The notes: generated by a model not told the origin, from the letters alone. A stretch of DNA of 64,000 nucleotides from Pseudomonas sp. Root562 (GCF_001427125.1 NZ_LMGK01000024.1:343597-407596); one strand, 5' to 3'; positions 1 to 8,274 are shown, numbered from the stretch's first letter. Translations and numbers: made by a program.

Positions 1-41
1 AAGTTGGTGCCCCAATCGGAGGGGTTCGGGGAGGACGCAGC

Positions 42-284
42 GTGAGCAACACACTCGACCAGCTGCGCCGACAGTTCGCCACGCCCTGCCCGACCTTGTC
101 AGCAGTACGCGAACAGTACTTCACGCACATCCGCACCGACCGCTATCTGCTGGAAGAGATCAAGGCCGGCCGCATCGCGCTTGTCGTGAAGCGCCTGCAC
201 GACTCGGCACGAGCAAAGCGCGTGGTTTACCTGCACGACCTGGCCGCCTTCCTCGACGCCCAAGCGGCGAAGCAAGCAGCCTGA
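42..284 (+). CDS. PrtN-like pyocin/prophage activator family protein
   Basis: This is an 80-residue protein that starts with GTG after a strong GGGGAGGA ribosome site. Its pattern (a short N-terminal segment, then REQYFTHI, a 'GRIAL' stretch and a basic segment ending VVYLHDLAAFLDAQ) resembles the PrtN family. In P. aeruginosa, PrtN switches on pyocin genes after DNA damage, and relatives occur in many prophages. It is the first gene visible on the left and belongs with the phage genes to its right. The assignment comes from recalled family pattern only. It may be a phage-borne paralogue of unknown target rather than a true pyocin activator. Confidence 0.6.
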   Translation: MSNTLDQLRRQFATPCPTLSAVREQYFTHIRTDRYLLEEIKAGRIALVVKRLHDSARAKRVVYLHDLAAFLDAQAAKQAA

Positions 285-343
285 TTCAACGGTGGCCCCT
301 GCCGCTCGGGGGTAAACAAAACAAACCCAATGAGGCACAGCAC

Positions 344-685
344 ATGAAAGCCACAGACACGAATGATTTCTTCAACTCACTCAACGCTGGCGTCTTTGCC
401 CAGCAAATCGGCCAGGCCCTGTCGAACGTCGCCGCCGGCGTTATCGACTACGGCAAGGCCGGTGAAGTGACCATCAAGTTGAAGATGAAGCAAATCGGTC
501 AGAGCAACCAGGTTGCCGTCAGCCACACCCTCGACTTCGCCCAGCCCACCAAACGCGGCAAGTTGCGCGAAGACTCCACGCTGGATACGCCGCTGTATCT
601 CACCCCACAAGGGTTGACGCTGTTTCAAAACGATCCGACAGCCCAGCTCTTCAAGAGTGAAGACACCCCAGTAAACGCTCGCTAA
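344..685 (+). CDS. Phage hypothetical protein, 113 aa
   Basis: I do not recognise a named domain. The 113-residue product follows the PrtN-like gene on the same strand, with a GAGG ribosome site before its ATG. It has a helical N-terminal half and a mixed beta stretch (VTIKLKMKQ, QVAVSHTLDF) and lacks a signal peptide or membrane segment. The text 'GKAGEVTIKLKMKQIG' looks like an ordered fold rather than a chance reading frame, and codon use matches its neighbours. Small genes of this kind often precede YfdQ-type genes in prophages. Function unknown. Confidence 0.6.
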   Translation: MKATDTNDFFNSLNAGVFAQQIGQALSNVAAGVIDYGKAGEVTIKLKMKQIGQSNQVAVSHTLDFAQPTKRGKLREDSTLDTPLYLTPQGLTLFQNDPTAQLFKSEDTPVNAR

Positions 686-734
686 CACGCGGCTGCACGC
701 GCCACCAAATCCTCTCACCAAAAAGGAAGCATCA

Positions 735-1544
735 ATGCCACTCGCTAAAGACGCACTCGAACACATTCTGGCTCAAGCACACGCAGCCACCGCCCTGCCC
801 CATACACTGGTCCCCGTCACCGCCTTACCTACCGACGTCAAAATTCATAGCTTGGAAGTGTTCCAAGCCCTCCGCTCTCGCTTTCGGGGCACGCTCAACA
901 CCAACAGCCTTAGCGACTTCGCCACCTACACCATTTCCCGTAATGGTCCGGAGGCGCAAGGCTTCGTCAATCAAGACGACATGAGCTGCAAGGTGTTCTT
1001 CAACCTGGGCGACGAAATCACCCCGGGCCACGCGGACGATGTTGCGATCCTGAAACTCAAACCCACTGCTGCGTACAAGGCACTGCAAGAAATTGCGGGC
1101 AAGAAGCTCAGCCAGCGCGACCTGGCCGAATGGATCGAGGATTGGCACCTGAACCTCCAAGCCACACAGGAGGGCGGCAAGTCCATGACCATCAGTGCGG
1201 CCGTGGCCAGCGTCCGCAACATCACCATCAAAGCCTCGGCAAGCTCCACCAACAGCGAGCACAACTTCGGCGCATCCCGTAGCGCTATGGACAGCATCGA
1301 AGCAGCCAGCGCCGAGAGCCGTATCGAGGCGCTGCATTTTTCGCTGACCCCATACGAAGGCCTGGGCACCCGCGTGTTCACCTTGAAGCTCAGCATCTTG
1401 ACCGGCGATGACAAACCAACCCTGAAGCTGCGCTGGGCCGGCGAAGAACAGCAGGTCGAAGAGATCGCCCAAGAGTTCAAAACGACACTCGCCAAAGAAG
1501 TTGGCGGCGCCGCCACGCTGACCCTAGGCACCTTCAGCGCATAA
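735..1544 (+). CDS. yfdQ: YfdQ-like DUF2303 phage protein
   Basis: The 269-residue product resembles the DUF2303/YfdQ family of E. coli prophage CPS-53 and many siphophages. It contains the 'RFRGTLNTNSLSDFATY' stretch, a central LAEWIEDW segment and a C-terminal beta-rich part (FTLKLSILTGDDKPTLKLRW). Members are commonly about 270 residues, so this one looks complete. The biochemical role of the family is not established. It precedes a YfdR-like gene with one small gene between, much like the yfdQ-yfdR pairing in E. coli, which supports both calls. The ribosome site AAAAAGGAAGC lies just upstream of the ATG. Confidence 0.8.
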   Translation: MPLAKDALEHILAQAHAATALPHTLVPVTALPTDVKIHSLEVFQALRSRFRGTLNTNSLSDFATYTISRNGPEAQGFVNQDDMSCKVFFNLGDEITPGHADDVAILKLKPTAAYKALQEIAGKKLSQRDLAEWIEDWHLNLQATQEGGKSMTISAAVASVRNITIKASASSTNSEHNFGASRSAMDSIEAASAESRIEALHFSLTPYEGLGTRVFTLKLSILTGDDKPTLKLRWAGEEQQVEEIAQEFKTTLAKEVGGAATLTLGTFSA

Positions 1545-1624
1545 CCACCACTCCACGTAGCAACACTCGCCGCCGGCCTCTCACCAACGATCCCGACGGC
1601 GGGCTCTACCGAGGAACACAGCAC

Positions 1625-2125
1625 ATGCAAACACAACACCTGATCATCATCGCCACCGGTTCAGCGCTGGGGCTGCTGCTGATGACCCACTTCATCCGTA
1701 AAGCGATTCGAAAGGCCTTCGCGCGAGGCGTCACATCCCAAGCCACGTACCACCGGAAACGTGTAGCAGCGTTAACCGCAGACATCACTCGCCTGGTCAA
1801 TGTAGGCCTTGACCGAGATGAACGCCATCAGCGGGAAATCAGAGCGCTGAAAGCTGATCACCTCGCCACCTACAACCTCTCGCAGCATGCAGTCGTCCCA
1901 ATCTTTACCGAAAAAGATCAGCAACTCCTCTTGCAAGTGCATGCGTCACTGTCACTGGCTAAACAAACCTGGCGCGTAATGCCCGGCACTGAGCCTATGC
2001 AAGCAAAAGCTGAGCGCCAAGCAGCAGCTGCACTGGAACTTGCGGCCCGCATCATGAATACCATTGAGCCAGCACCGGTTTACGAAATGCCGCAGAACGC
2101 CGTTCTGCCAGGAGCCGCCGCATGA
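1625..2125 (+). CDS. Phage membrane-anchored hypothetical protein, 166 aa
   Basis: This 166-residue protein has an N-terminal hydrophobic segment (about residues 5-22, LIIIATGSALGLLLMTHFI) followed by a basic cluster (RKAIRK), suggesting an inner-membrane anchor with the rest in the cytoplasm. Residues 40-85 look helical and charged. No known domain is apparent. Its stop overlaps the start of the YfdR-like gene (ATGA at 2122-2125), so the two are probably translationally coupled. It sits in the early/accessory block of the prophage. Function unknown. Confidence 0.6.
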   Translation: MQTQHLIIIATGSALGLLLMTHFIRKAIRKAFARGVTSQATYHRKRVAALTADITRLVNVGLDRDERHQREIRALKADHLATYNLSQHAVVPIFTEKDQQLLLQVHASLSLAKQTWRVMPGTEPMQAKAERQAAAALELAARIMNTIEPAPVYEMPQNAVLPGAAA

Positions 2126-2667
2126 GCTGGATCCTCACCCACAGCGGCCGCCAGTTCAACCTGCTGAAGCCAACCGCCGCCATGATCAGCCCCCACGATA
2201 TTGCTCACGCTTTGGCTGGCCTGTGCCGCTTCAATGGGCACACGCACACCCACTACAGCGTGGCCCAACACAGCATGATCGTGTGCGACCTGGTACCGCA
2301 AAAGGACCAGCTCGCCGCCCTCATCCATGATGCTACCGAAGCCTACCTGGGCGACGTGACTCGCCCGCTCAAGGAATTGATTCCAGAGTACAAAGCCATC
2401 GAGCAACGTGTCTGGCACGCAGTCTGCGAGCGTTTCAACATTGAACCGGCTTTACCCGAGAGTGTCGTCCGCGCCGATCTGGTGGCCCTTGCCACTGAAC
2501 GCCGCGACCTGATGCCCGAACACGCCGGCGAATGGCATTGCCTGAAAGGCATTCCAACAATGCCCGAGCGCATCACCCCGCTGCCCGCCAAAGAAGCGAG
2601 CATTCAGTACTTCTCCCGCCTGATGGAGTTGATGCAGGGTGATCACCGCCGGAGGATGACGGCATGA
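2122..2667 (+). CDS. yfdR: YfdR-like HD-domain phosphohydrolase
   Basis: The 181-residue protein has a metal-binding HD fold: HNHTHY-type histidines in 'HTHTHYSVAQHSMIVC', then the HD pair in 'ALIHDATEAYLGD', and a final segment 'ADLVALATERRDL'. This matches YfdR of E. coli prophage CPS-53, an HD-superfamily protein related to 5'-nucleotidases and (d)NTP phosphohydrolases, so a nucleotide substrate is likely but unproven here. It overlaps the preceding gene (ATGA) and the next small gene (ATGA at 2664-2667), forming a coupled chain. Length fits the family. Confidence 0.85.
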   Translation: MSWILTHSGRQFNLLKPTAAMISPHDIAHALAGLCRFNGHTHTHYSVAQHSMIVCDLVPQKDQLAALIHDATEAYLGDVTRPLKELIPEYKAIEQRVWHAVCERFNIEPALPESVVRADLVALATERRDLMPEHAGEWHCLKGIPTMPERITPLPAKEASIQYFSRLMELMQGDHRRRMTA

Positions 2668-2837
2668 TCCAGCTTCGGCGAACAGCTCGGATACGCCAAG
2701 GCCAAATGCCGCCCCTTGATCTGAACGTCATTTGCGACAAATGCGATAAGTCGCGAGCACATGGCAACCACCAACGATGCAGCAAGTTGCGCCAAGCCGA
2801 AGGCATCTCACGACGCGCAGGGGAGCAAGCACCATGA
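2664..2837 (+). CDS. 57-aa Cys-containing phage mini-protein
   Basis: This small open frame fills the gap between the YfdR-like gene and the excisionase-like gene. Its ATG overlaps the YfdR stop (ATGA, 2664-2667), and its TGA overlaps the excisionase ATG (ATGA, 2834-2837). Translation gives 57 residues with a Cys-rich middle, CDKCDKSRAHGNHQRCS, where C-x2-C, His and a later Cys could hold a zinc ion. The overlap at both ends and the exact fit to the gap argue that it is translated. The RBS GGAGGATGACGGC lies inside the yfdR end. Function unknown; a small zinc-binding phage protein is the best guess. Confidence 0.6.
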   Translation: MIQLRRTARIRQGQMPPLDLNVICDKCDKSRAHGNHQRCSKLRQAEGISRRAGEQAP

Positions 2838-3031
2838 GCCTTCCACGCTGGGTAATGATCAACCGCGCATCCGAACTCACTGGCTACAGCGAAGACGCCA
2901 TACGCCACAAAGTAAAGAACGGTACCTGGGCTCAGGGCCGAATCTGGCGAAAAACACCAGACGGCCGTATCGCAATCAACATGACGGAGTACGACAAGTG
3001 GGCCGAGAGCGCACCGCAGGAAGCGGCATAG
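2834..3031 (+). CDS. Excisionase-like DNA-binding protein
   Basis: The 65-residue protein reads MSLPRWVMINRASELTGYSE at its start: a winged-helix/MerR-like opening ('INRASELTGYSEDAIRHKVKNGTW') typical of excisionases and AlpA-like proteins that bend DNA at attachment sites and direct excision by the neighbouring integrase. I chose the ATG at 2834 over an upstream ATG at 2777 because GGGAGC precedes it and the family begins here. Its start overlaps the stop of the 57-aa gene and its end overlaps the integrase start. Family assignment is good; a role in excision is inferred from position. Confidence 0.75.
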   Translation: MSLPRWVMINRASELTGYSEDAIRHKVKNGTWAQGRIWRKTPDGRIAINMTEYDKWAESAPQEAA

Positions 3032-4245
3032 AAGCCGAGCTGGCCAAGCACAAAGGACTCGAACTCCATGGCGGATACATCCGCGTCGTGTTCATGTGGC
3101 GGCGAATCCGATGCCGCGAATCCCTCGGCCTACCGGTAACCAAAGCCAATATCAAACACGCTGCCCTACTCCGGGCGGCAATTACTCACGAGATCAAAAC
3201 AGGCCGCTTCGACTACAGCCGACACTTCCCAGATTCAAAGAACGCAACCAATTACAGCAGTGTGAAGGACGAACGCCTTGACGCCCTAATGGCACGCTAC
3301 AAGCCATTGAAGGCCGTTGACCTCACTCCGATGACGGAAGAGAAGTACAGCTACGCGCTCGACATCTGCACCGAACTGCTGGGGCCTGACCGATTGGCGG
3401 GCATACTTTTACCTGAAGATATACAGCTACTCAGGACCCAACTGATCGCCACCCGAGCCCCCTCAACCGCAAATCATTACCTCGCCACGTTTGCCGGCTT
3501 CCTTGCATGGTGCGAAAACAATAGTTACTGCCGCAAAGGCCTGTCCGCAGCATGCACACGGTTTGCGATGATTGGCCGCGAACCGGATCCATTGACCAAG
3601 GGAGAATTTGAACAGTTGATAAGCAAGGGCTGCCTCCATATGCAGGACGCCGCCGCGATCACCCTCGCCGTTTACACAGGCCTTCGCCCGGGCGAGCTAT
3701 GCGCACTTGCCGTCGAGGACATCGACCTAGTCGCTGGGCAAATCAATATCACCAGGGCAATCACAGCAGACGGCACATTCAAAGTCCCCAAGACCGGTAA
3801 GCCTCGGGCAATACTTCTGATGCCGCCAGCGATCGCAGCCTGCAAAACTCTGATGGAGTTAGTTGCCGATCACGCACGACGCGACATCGAGGTCTACATG
3901 AACCGACATGAAAGCCGCAGGGAAATGGTAACGCCTCTGCTATCCCCTACAACCCAAGCCAGAAAGAAAGTTATCAACCCTTGGTTCGTCCCCACATCGT
4001 GGAACACTAAATGGGCCGCCATTCAGCGTCGATCTGGAATTCGCCCGCGCAGGCCGTATCAAACGCGCCATACCTATGCCTGCTGGTGTCTGACAGCTCG
4101 CGGTAACCTTGCATTCATCGCGAAACAAATGGGTCACAAGGACTTCACCATGCTGGTGGAGGTTTACGCTAAGTGGATGGATGATGAGTCTGAAACCGAA
4201 CTCGTCCACATATGGAAAGGAATTCAAAGGGTTGCTCAACAATAG
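2998..4245 (+). CDS. Tyrosine-type site-specific integrase
   Basis: A phage integrase of about 415 residues. The N-terminal part (AKHKGLELHGGYIRVVF) looks like the arm-DNA-binding domain, followed by a core-binding helix bundle and the catalytic domain. Catalytic motifs are visible: 'TGLRPGELCAL' (first Arg), 'QTRHTYACW' (second Arg with His), 'QMGHKD' and the nucleophile in 'EVYAKWM'. The frame stays open upstream to 2761, but that part overlaps the excisionase-like gene in another frame; the GTG at 2998 gives the family-like start GRERTAGSGIEAELAKH. The gene overlaps the excisionase end by 34 bases. It is the last phage gene before the core genome. Confidence 0.92.
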   Translation: MGRERTAGSGIEAELAKHKGLELHGGYIRVVFMWRRIRCRESLGLPVTKANIKHAALLRAAITHEIKTGRFDYSRHFPDSKNATNYSSVKDERLDALMARYKPLKAVDLTPMTEEKYSYALDICTELLGPDRLAGILLPEDIQLLRTQLIATRAPSTANHYLATFAGFLAWCENNSYCRKGLSAACTRFAMIGREPDPLTKGEFEQLISKGCLHMQDAAAITLAVYTGLRPGELCALAVEDIDLVAGQINITRAITADGTFKVPKTGKPRAILLMPPAIAACKTLMELVADHARRDIEVYMNRHESRREMVTPLLSPTTQARKKVINPWFVPTSWNTKWAAIQRRSGIRPRRPYQTRHTYACWCLTARGNLAFIAKQMGHKDFTMLVEVYAKWMDDESETELVHIWKGIQRVAQQ

Positions 4246-4295
4246 ACCGGTGCTAACACAGCCATCTTAAGCAGCAAATATGGGATACATAGAAA

Positions 4296-4320
4296 CCCCC
4301 GCCGGCGAACCGGCGGTTGT
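4296..4320 (-). terminator. Hairpin downstream of the GNAT gene
   Basis: A GC-rich stem CGCCGG/CCGGCG with a four-base loop lies between the convergent integrase and GNAT genes. Read on the minus strand it is followed by GGGGGTTTCT, a short T-containing tail. It probably ends the toxin-antitoxin transcript, and may also limit read-through from the integrase. I see no tRNA here that could be the attachment site. Confidence 0.5.
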
Positions 4321-4330
4321 CAGGGGCCTG

Positions 4331-4852
4331 CTAGCGCAGGGAAAGCATCATTGTAAGCGGCGACAGATCAGGGCACTGCTGAAAACCTGCGTGTTTCGCA
4401 TAGAACTCAGCGAGCTTATCGTCGAGCGGATGAACCAGAACAGCCGAAGTACCAACCGAGTCCGATGCGAGAATGCACCGACGGATGGCGTCTTGCAGGA
4501 GGTCAACAGAGTAACCATAACCCTGAGCGGCCATGCTCACGCCCATACGCCCAAGAATGGTAACTGGGTGCGCGTTAGGCGAGTTCCGCTGGAAGCTCTT
4601 TGGTACGACGTGTTGCCGAGCAACCGATCCGGCGGACAATGTGTAGTAACCAGCAACGCGATTGGTACCCGCGAAGCAAGTCACATAAACCACCGCTTGC
4701 TTGTGGTCTTGAGCTTTCCGAGCACTCTTATGAAGGTAGTCGTTAATCGACGACTCTCCACAGTCGAACTCAGTGAAATCATGGAAATTGTTCAGCTTTA
4801 CAGGCTTGCTCAGCTCCACCGGGCTGGTCTGGACATCAGTTTCTGTAGACAT
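4331..4852 (-). CDS. GNAT-family acetyltransferase toxin
   Basis: The 173-residue product matches GNAT toxins of the AtaT/TacT type, which in studied cases acetylate aminoacyl-tRNA and stop translation. Recognisable parts are the N-terminal 'FDCGESSINDYLHKSA' stretch, 'VAGYYTLSAGSV' and the acetyl-CoA loop 'LGRMGVSMAAQGYGYSVDLL', with the C-terminal 'FYAKHAGFQ'. It overlaps the upstream DUF1778 antitoxin gene by 43 bases, the classic layout. The CoA loop reads QGYGYS where QGxGxG/A is usual, so activity deserves a check. Substrate is inferred from the family. Confidence 0.9.
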   Translation of the reverse strand: MSTETDVQTSPVELSKPVKLNNFHDFTEFDCGESSINDYLHKSARKAQDHKQAVVYVTCFAGTNRVAGYYTLSAGSVARQHVVPKSFQRNSPNAHPVTILGRMGVSMAAQGYGYSVDLLQDAIRRCILASDSVGTSAVLVHPLDDKLAEFYAKHAGFQQCPDLSPLTMMLSLR

Positions 4853-5097
4853 TTGTTGCTCCTTATTGAGTTGGCATCGAGTGCCTGCTCAAAGCGGTCA
4901 AATGCTTCGTCACTGAGAATAAACAACTGTCGATCCATGATTACGTCTTCTGCCCGCTTGCAAGCGGCGTCCAAAATAAAGCTGGTTCGATCTGTTCCCA
5001 ACAACTCCACTGCCGCATCGATCAGGCTTCGTTTTTTCGTGTCAACCCGCATGTTTATAGGTACGGGCTTTTCACGTTCTAATATTTGAGTATTCAT
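4810..5097 (-). CDS. DUF1778 ribbon-helix-helix antitoxin
   Basis: This 95-residue protein has an N-terminal ribbon-helix-helix (INMRVDTKKRSLIDAAVELLG...SFILDAACKRAEDV), which in this family binds operator DNA as a dimer, and a C-terminal tail 'KLMSRPARWS' of the type that wraps and blocks the GNAT partner. It is upstream of and overlaps the toxin gene, so the pair is probably autorepressed by the complex. The sequence upstream of its start (5100-5200) should hold the promoter and operator, but I cannot point to a clear inverted repeat. The pair sits exactly between the integrase and mutS. Confidence 0.9.
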   Translation of the reverse strand: MNTQILEREKPVPINMRVDTKKRSLIDAAVELLGTDRTSFILDAACKRAEDVIMDRQLFILSDEAFDRFEQALDANSIRSNKCLQKLMSRPARWS

Positions 5098-5553
5098 AAT
5101 TTGGTCTTTCTCCGGGCCTTGCCTAATATGTCTGGTTCTGAATCGCCTCCTTATAGTGGTCGTCGGCCACGCACGTTGCGGTTATCTATGAACATTTTGC
5201 GATCCTCGCTTTTTCAATTTGGCCCCCTTTGGGCCTGGTAATAGTGAGGTGCTATACCCCACAAGAAGAATACTAGCATCAGCGTGTATCCGTTGTATAG
5301 CTGTATATGCAAATGACTTACAATTTTCTCCTATCCGGTTGAAAGACCTAGCCCTGCAATTACCCCATGCCGTGTTACCCTTGCGTCCATTATTAAGACA
5401 AATTTCTCAGTCGGCAGGATGGCTCAAATGTCGTGCTGTTGGGTCGCGATATAGCGAAGTGCCTAGAGCTGCATTCACCTCGTTACTGAAAAACCCAAAC
5501 CAAAAAGCCCCATTCCTGCCCCACCCACTCGAAAAATTAACGCTAAGTCACTG
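5098..5553. other. Intergenic region between antitoxin and mutS
   Basis: A 456-base stretch without a convincing gene. It must hold the divergent promoters of the antitoxin gene (minus) and mutS (plus). It is less GC-rich than the flanking core genes. A 111-codon plus-strand frame (5219-5554) crosses it but has no good ribosome site and no family features. The sequence between 5270 and 5330 is AT-rich and could be promoter DNA. It probably marks the scar between the element and the core genome. Confidence 0.5.
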
Positions 5554-8133
5554 ATGAATAAAGCAATTTCAGACTTAACCAGCCACACGCCGATGATGCA
5601 GCAGTACTGGCGCCTGAAAAACCAGCACCCGGACCAATTGATGTTCTACCGCATGGGTGACTTCTACGAGATCTTCTATGAAGACGCGAAGAAGGCCGCC
5701 AAGTTGCTGGACATCACCCTGACCGCTCGCGGCCAGTCGGCCGGGCAGGCGATTCCGATGTGCGGGATTCCTTACCATGCCGCCGAAGGTTATCTGGCGA
5801 AACTGGTGAAGCTTGGCGAGTCGGTGGTGATCTGCGAGCAGGTCGGAGACCCGGCCACCAGCAAGGGACCGGTAGAGCGTCAGGTGGTGCGGATCATTAC
5901 GCCGGGGACGGTGAGCGATGAAGCGCTGCTGGACGAGCGTCGTGACAACCTGATCGCCGCCGTGCTGGGCGATGAGCGCCTGTTCGGCCTGGCGGTGCTG
6001 GATATCACCAGCGGCAATTTCAGCGTGCTGGAAATCAAGGGCTGGGAAAATCTGTTGGCGGAACTGGAGCGGGTCAATCCGGTGGAGCTGTTGATTCCGG
6101 ACGACTGGCCAAAAGACCTGCCGGCGGAAAAACGCCGTGGGGTTCGTCGTCGTGCACCGTGGGATTTCGAACGCGACTCGGCGCTGAAAAGTCTTTGCCA
6201 GCAGTTTTCCACCCAGGACCTCAAAGGTTTCGGCTGCGAAAACCTGACCCTGGCCATCGGTGCCGCCGGTTGTCTGTTGGCCTATGCCAAAGAAACCCAG
6301 CGCACCGCCCTGCCCCACTTGCGCAGCCTGCGCCACGAGCGTCTGGACGATACCGTGGTGCTGGACGGTGCAAGTCGGCGCAACCTGGAGTTGGACACCA
6401 ACCTGGCGGGCGGTCGCGACAATACGCTGCAATCGGTGGTCGATCGTTGCCAGACCGCCATGGGCAGCCGCCTGCTGACTCGCTGGCTGAACCGCCCGCT
6501 ACGGGACCTGACGGTTTTGCTGGCACGCCAGACCTCGATCACCTGCCTGCTCGACGGCTACCGTTTCGAAAAGCTGCAACCGCAGCTCAAGGAAATCGGC
6601 GACATCGAGCGGATTCTCGCGCGAATCGGCTTGCGCAACGCGCGCCCGCGAGACCTTGCGCGCCTGCGCGATGCCCTCGGTGCACTGCCGGCGCTGCAAG
6701 TGGCAATGACCGAACTTGAAGCCCCGCACCTGCAGCAACTGGCGACGATCACCAGCACCTACCCGGTACTGGCCGCGCTGCTGGACAAGGCCATTATCGA
6801 TAATCCGCCTGCGGTGATCCGAGATGGCGGCGTGTTGAAGACCGGTTACGACAGTGAACTCGACGAGCTGCAATCGCTCAGTGAAAACGCCGGACAATTC
6901 CTGATCGACCTCGAAGCCCGCGAAAAGGCCCGCACCGGCCTGTCGCACCTCAAGGTCGGCTATAACCGCATTCACGGTTATTTCATCGAGTTGCCGAGCA
7001 AGCAGGCTGAATCGGCACCGGCCGACTACATCCGTCGTCAGACCCTCAAGGGTGCCGAGCGCTTTATCACGCCGGAACTCAAGGCTTTCGAAGACAAGGC
7101 ACTGTCGGCCAAGAGCCGTGCCCTGGCTCGTGAAAAAATGCTCTACGAAGCCTTGCTTGAAGACCTGATCTCGCAATTGCCACCCTTGCAAGACACCGCC
7201 GGCGCCCTGGCCGAGCTGGACGTTTTGAGCAACCTGGCCGAGCGTGCCTTGAACCTCGACCTGAACTGCCCGCGGTTCGTCAGCGAGCCGTGCATGCGCA
7301 TCACCCAGGGTCGTCATCCGGTGGTCGAGCAGGTTCTGACCACACCGTTCGTGGCCAACGATCTGAGCCTCGACGACAACACGCGCATGCTGGTGATCAC
7401 CGGTCCGAACATGGGCGGTAAATCCACTTACATGCGCCAGACGGCGTTGATCGTACTGCTGGCGCATATCGGCAGCTTCGTGCCGGCGGCCAGTTGCGAA
7501 CTGTCGCTGGTCGACCGCATCTTCACCCGGATCGGTTCCAGCGATGACCTGGCCGGTGGCCGCTCGACCTTCATGGTCGAAATGAGCGAGACCGCCAACA
7601 TCCTGCATAACGCCACCGAGCGCAGCCTGGTGCTGATGGACGAAGTCGGACGCGGCACCAGTACTTTCGACGGTTTGTCCCTGGCCTGGGCCGCCGCCGA
7701 GCGTCTCGCGCATTTGCGTGCCTATACGTTGTTCGCCACCCACTACTTCGAGCTGACAGTCCTGCCGGAAGCGCAACCTCTAGTGGCCAACGTGCACCTC
7801 AATGCCACCGAGCACAACGAACGCATTGTCTTCCTGCACCACGTGCTGCCGGGGCCTGCGAGCCAGAGCTACGGTCTGGCCGTGGCACAGTTGGCTGGTG
7901 TGCCCAGCGAAGTGATCGTCCGCGCCCGCGAGCATCTGAGCCGACTGGAAGACACCGCCCTGCCCCATGAAGCGCCGAAACCTGTCAAAGGCAAACCGGC
8001 CGCGCCGCAGCAGAGCGACATGTTCGCCAGCCTGCCGCACCCGGTGCTGGATGAGCTGGCCAAACTCGATCTGGACGACATGACGCCACGTCGTGCACTC
8101 GAAATGCTCTATACACTAAAGACACGGATCTAA
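5554..8133 (+). CDS. mutS: DNA mismatch repair protein MutS
   Basis: MutS recognises mismatches and small loops and, with MutL, starts strand-directed repair in the cytoplasm. The 859-residue product has the mismatch-reading Phe-Tyr-Glu motif at residues 37-39 (GDFYEIFYED), a central connector/lever region, a Walker A motif GPNMGGKST at about 617-625 and Walker B LVLMDEVGRG near 693. A C-terminal tail ends in a helix used for tetramer formation in E. coli. Length is full. In Pseudomonas the mutS-cinA interval is a known hotspot for tailocin and prophage insertion, which fits the phage genes to the left. The ribosome site is weak. Confidence 0.98.
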   Translation: MNKAISDLTSHTPMMQQYWRLKNQHPDQLMFYRMGDFYEIFYEDAKKAAKLLDITLTARGQSAGQAIPMCGIPYHAAEGYLAKLVKLGESVVICEQVGDPATSKGPVERQVVRIITPGTVSDEALLDERRDNLIAAVLGDERLFGLAVLDITSGNFSVLEIKGWENLLAELERVNPVELLIPDDWPKDLPAEKRRGVRRRAPWDFERDSALKSLCQQFSTQDLKGFGCENLTLAIGAAGCLLAYAKETQRTALPHLRSLRHERLDDTVVLDGASRRNLELDTNLAGGRDNTLQSVVDRCQTAMGSRLLTRWLNRPLRDLTVLLARQTSITCLLDGYRFEKLQPQLKEIGDIERILARIGLRNARPRDLARLRDALGALPALQVAMTELEAPHLQQLATITSTYPVLAALLDKAIIDNPPAVIRDGGVLKTGYDSELDELQSLSENAGQFLIDLEAREKARTGLSHLKVGYNRIHGYFIELPSKQAESAPADYIRRQTLKGAERFITPELKAFEDKALSAKSRALAREKMLYEALLEDLISQLPPLQDTAGALAELDVLSNLAERALNLDLNCPRFVSEPCMRITQGRHPVVEQVLTTPFVANDLSLDDNTRMLVITGPNMGGKSTYMRQTALIVLLAHIGSFVPAASCELSLVDRIFTRIGSSDDLAGGRSTFMVEMSETANILHNATERSLVLMDEVGRGTSTFDGLSLAWAAAERLAHLRAYTLFATHYFELTVLPEAQPLVANVHLNATEHNERIVFLHHVLPGPASQSYGLAVAQLAGVPSEVIVRAREHLSRLEDTALPHEAPKPVKGKPAAPQQSDMFASLPHPVLDELAKLDLDDMTPRRALEMLYTLKTRI

Positions 8134-8150
8134 CGCATAGCCTTGCAAGC

Positions 8151-8159
8151 TGTTAGAAT
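8151..8159 (+). promoter_or_regulatory. Extended -10 promoter upstream of fdxA
   Basis: TGTTAGAAT matches an extended -10 element (TGn followed by TAGAAT) about 115 bases before the fdxA start. No good -35 is present at 17 bases, as is usual for extended -10 promoters. It would give fdxA its own promoter separate from mutS. Supported by pattern only. Confidence 0.4.
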
Positions 8160-8274
8160 CTCGCGCGGTTTGGGATGCTGCACGCTATAGCCTGGCCTGC
8201 AGACTATCGCTCCCAAACCTTGCGACCCCCACGTGAAGGGGCGCAGCAAGCCGCGCCTGAGGAGAAAATTAGAA

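Noticed and set aside
2761..2997. Extending the integrase upstream to 2761 (494 residues)
   Set aside because: The added part overlaps the excisionase-like gene in another frame and does not look like integrase sequence; GTG 2998 gives the family start.
4246..4330. tRNA attachment site after the integrase
   Set aside because: No tRNA cloverleaf or 3' tRNA end is visible here; the second attachment end is outside the window.
4280..5089. 269-codon plus-strand frame opposite the GNAT/DUF1778 pair
   Set aside because: The minus-strand genes have clear families; this frame has none.
5300..5325. Possible SOS (LexA) box near CTGTATATGCAAATG
   Set aside because: The right half lacks the required CAG, so it does not fit CTG-N10-CAG.
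5219..5554. 111-codon frame just before mutS
   Set aside because: No good ribosome site, no family features, and it covers the promoter region of mutS.
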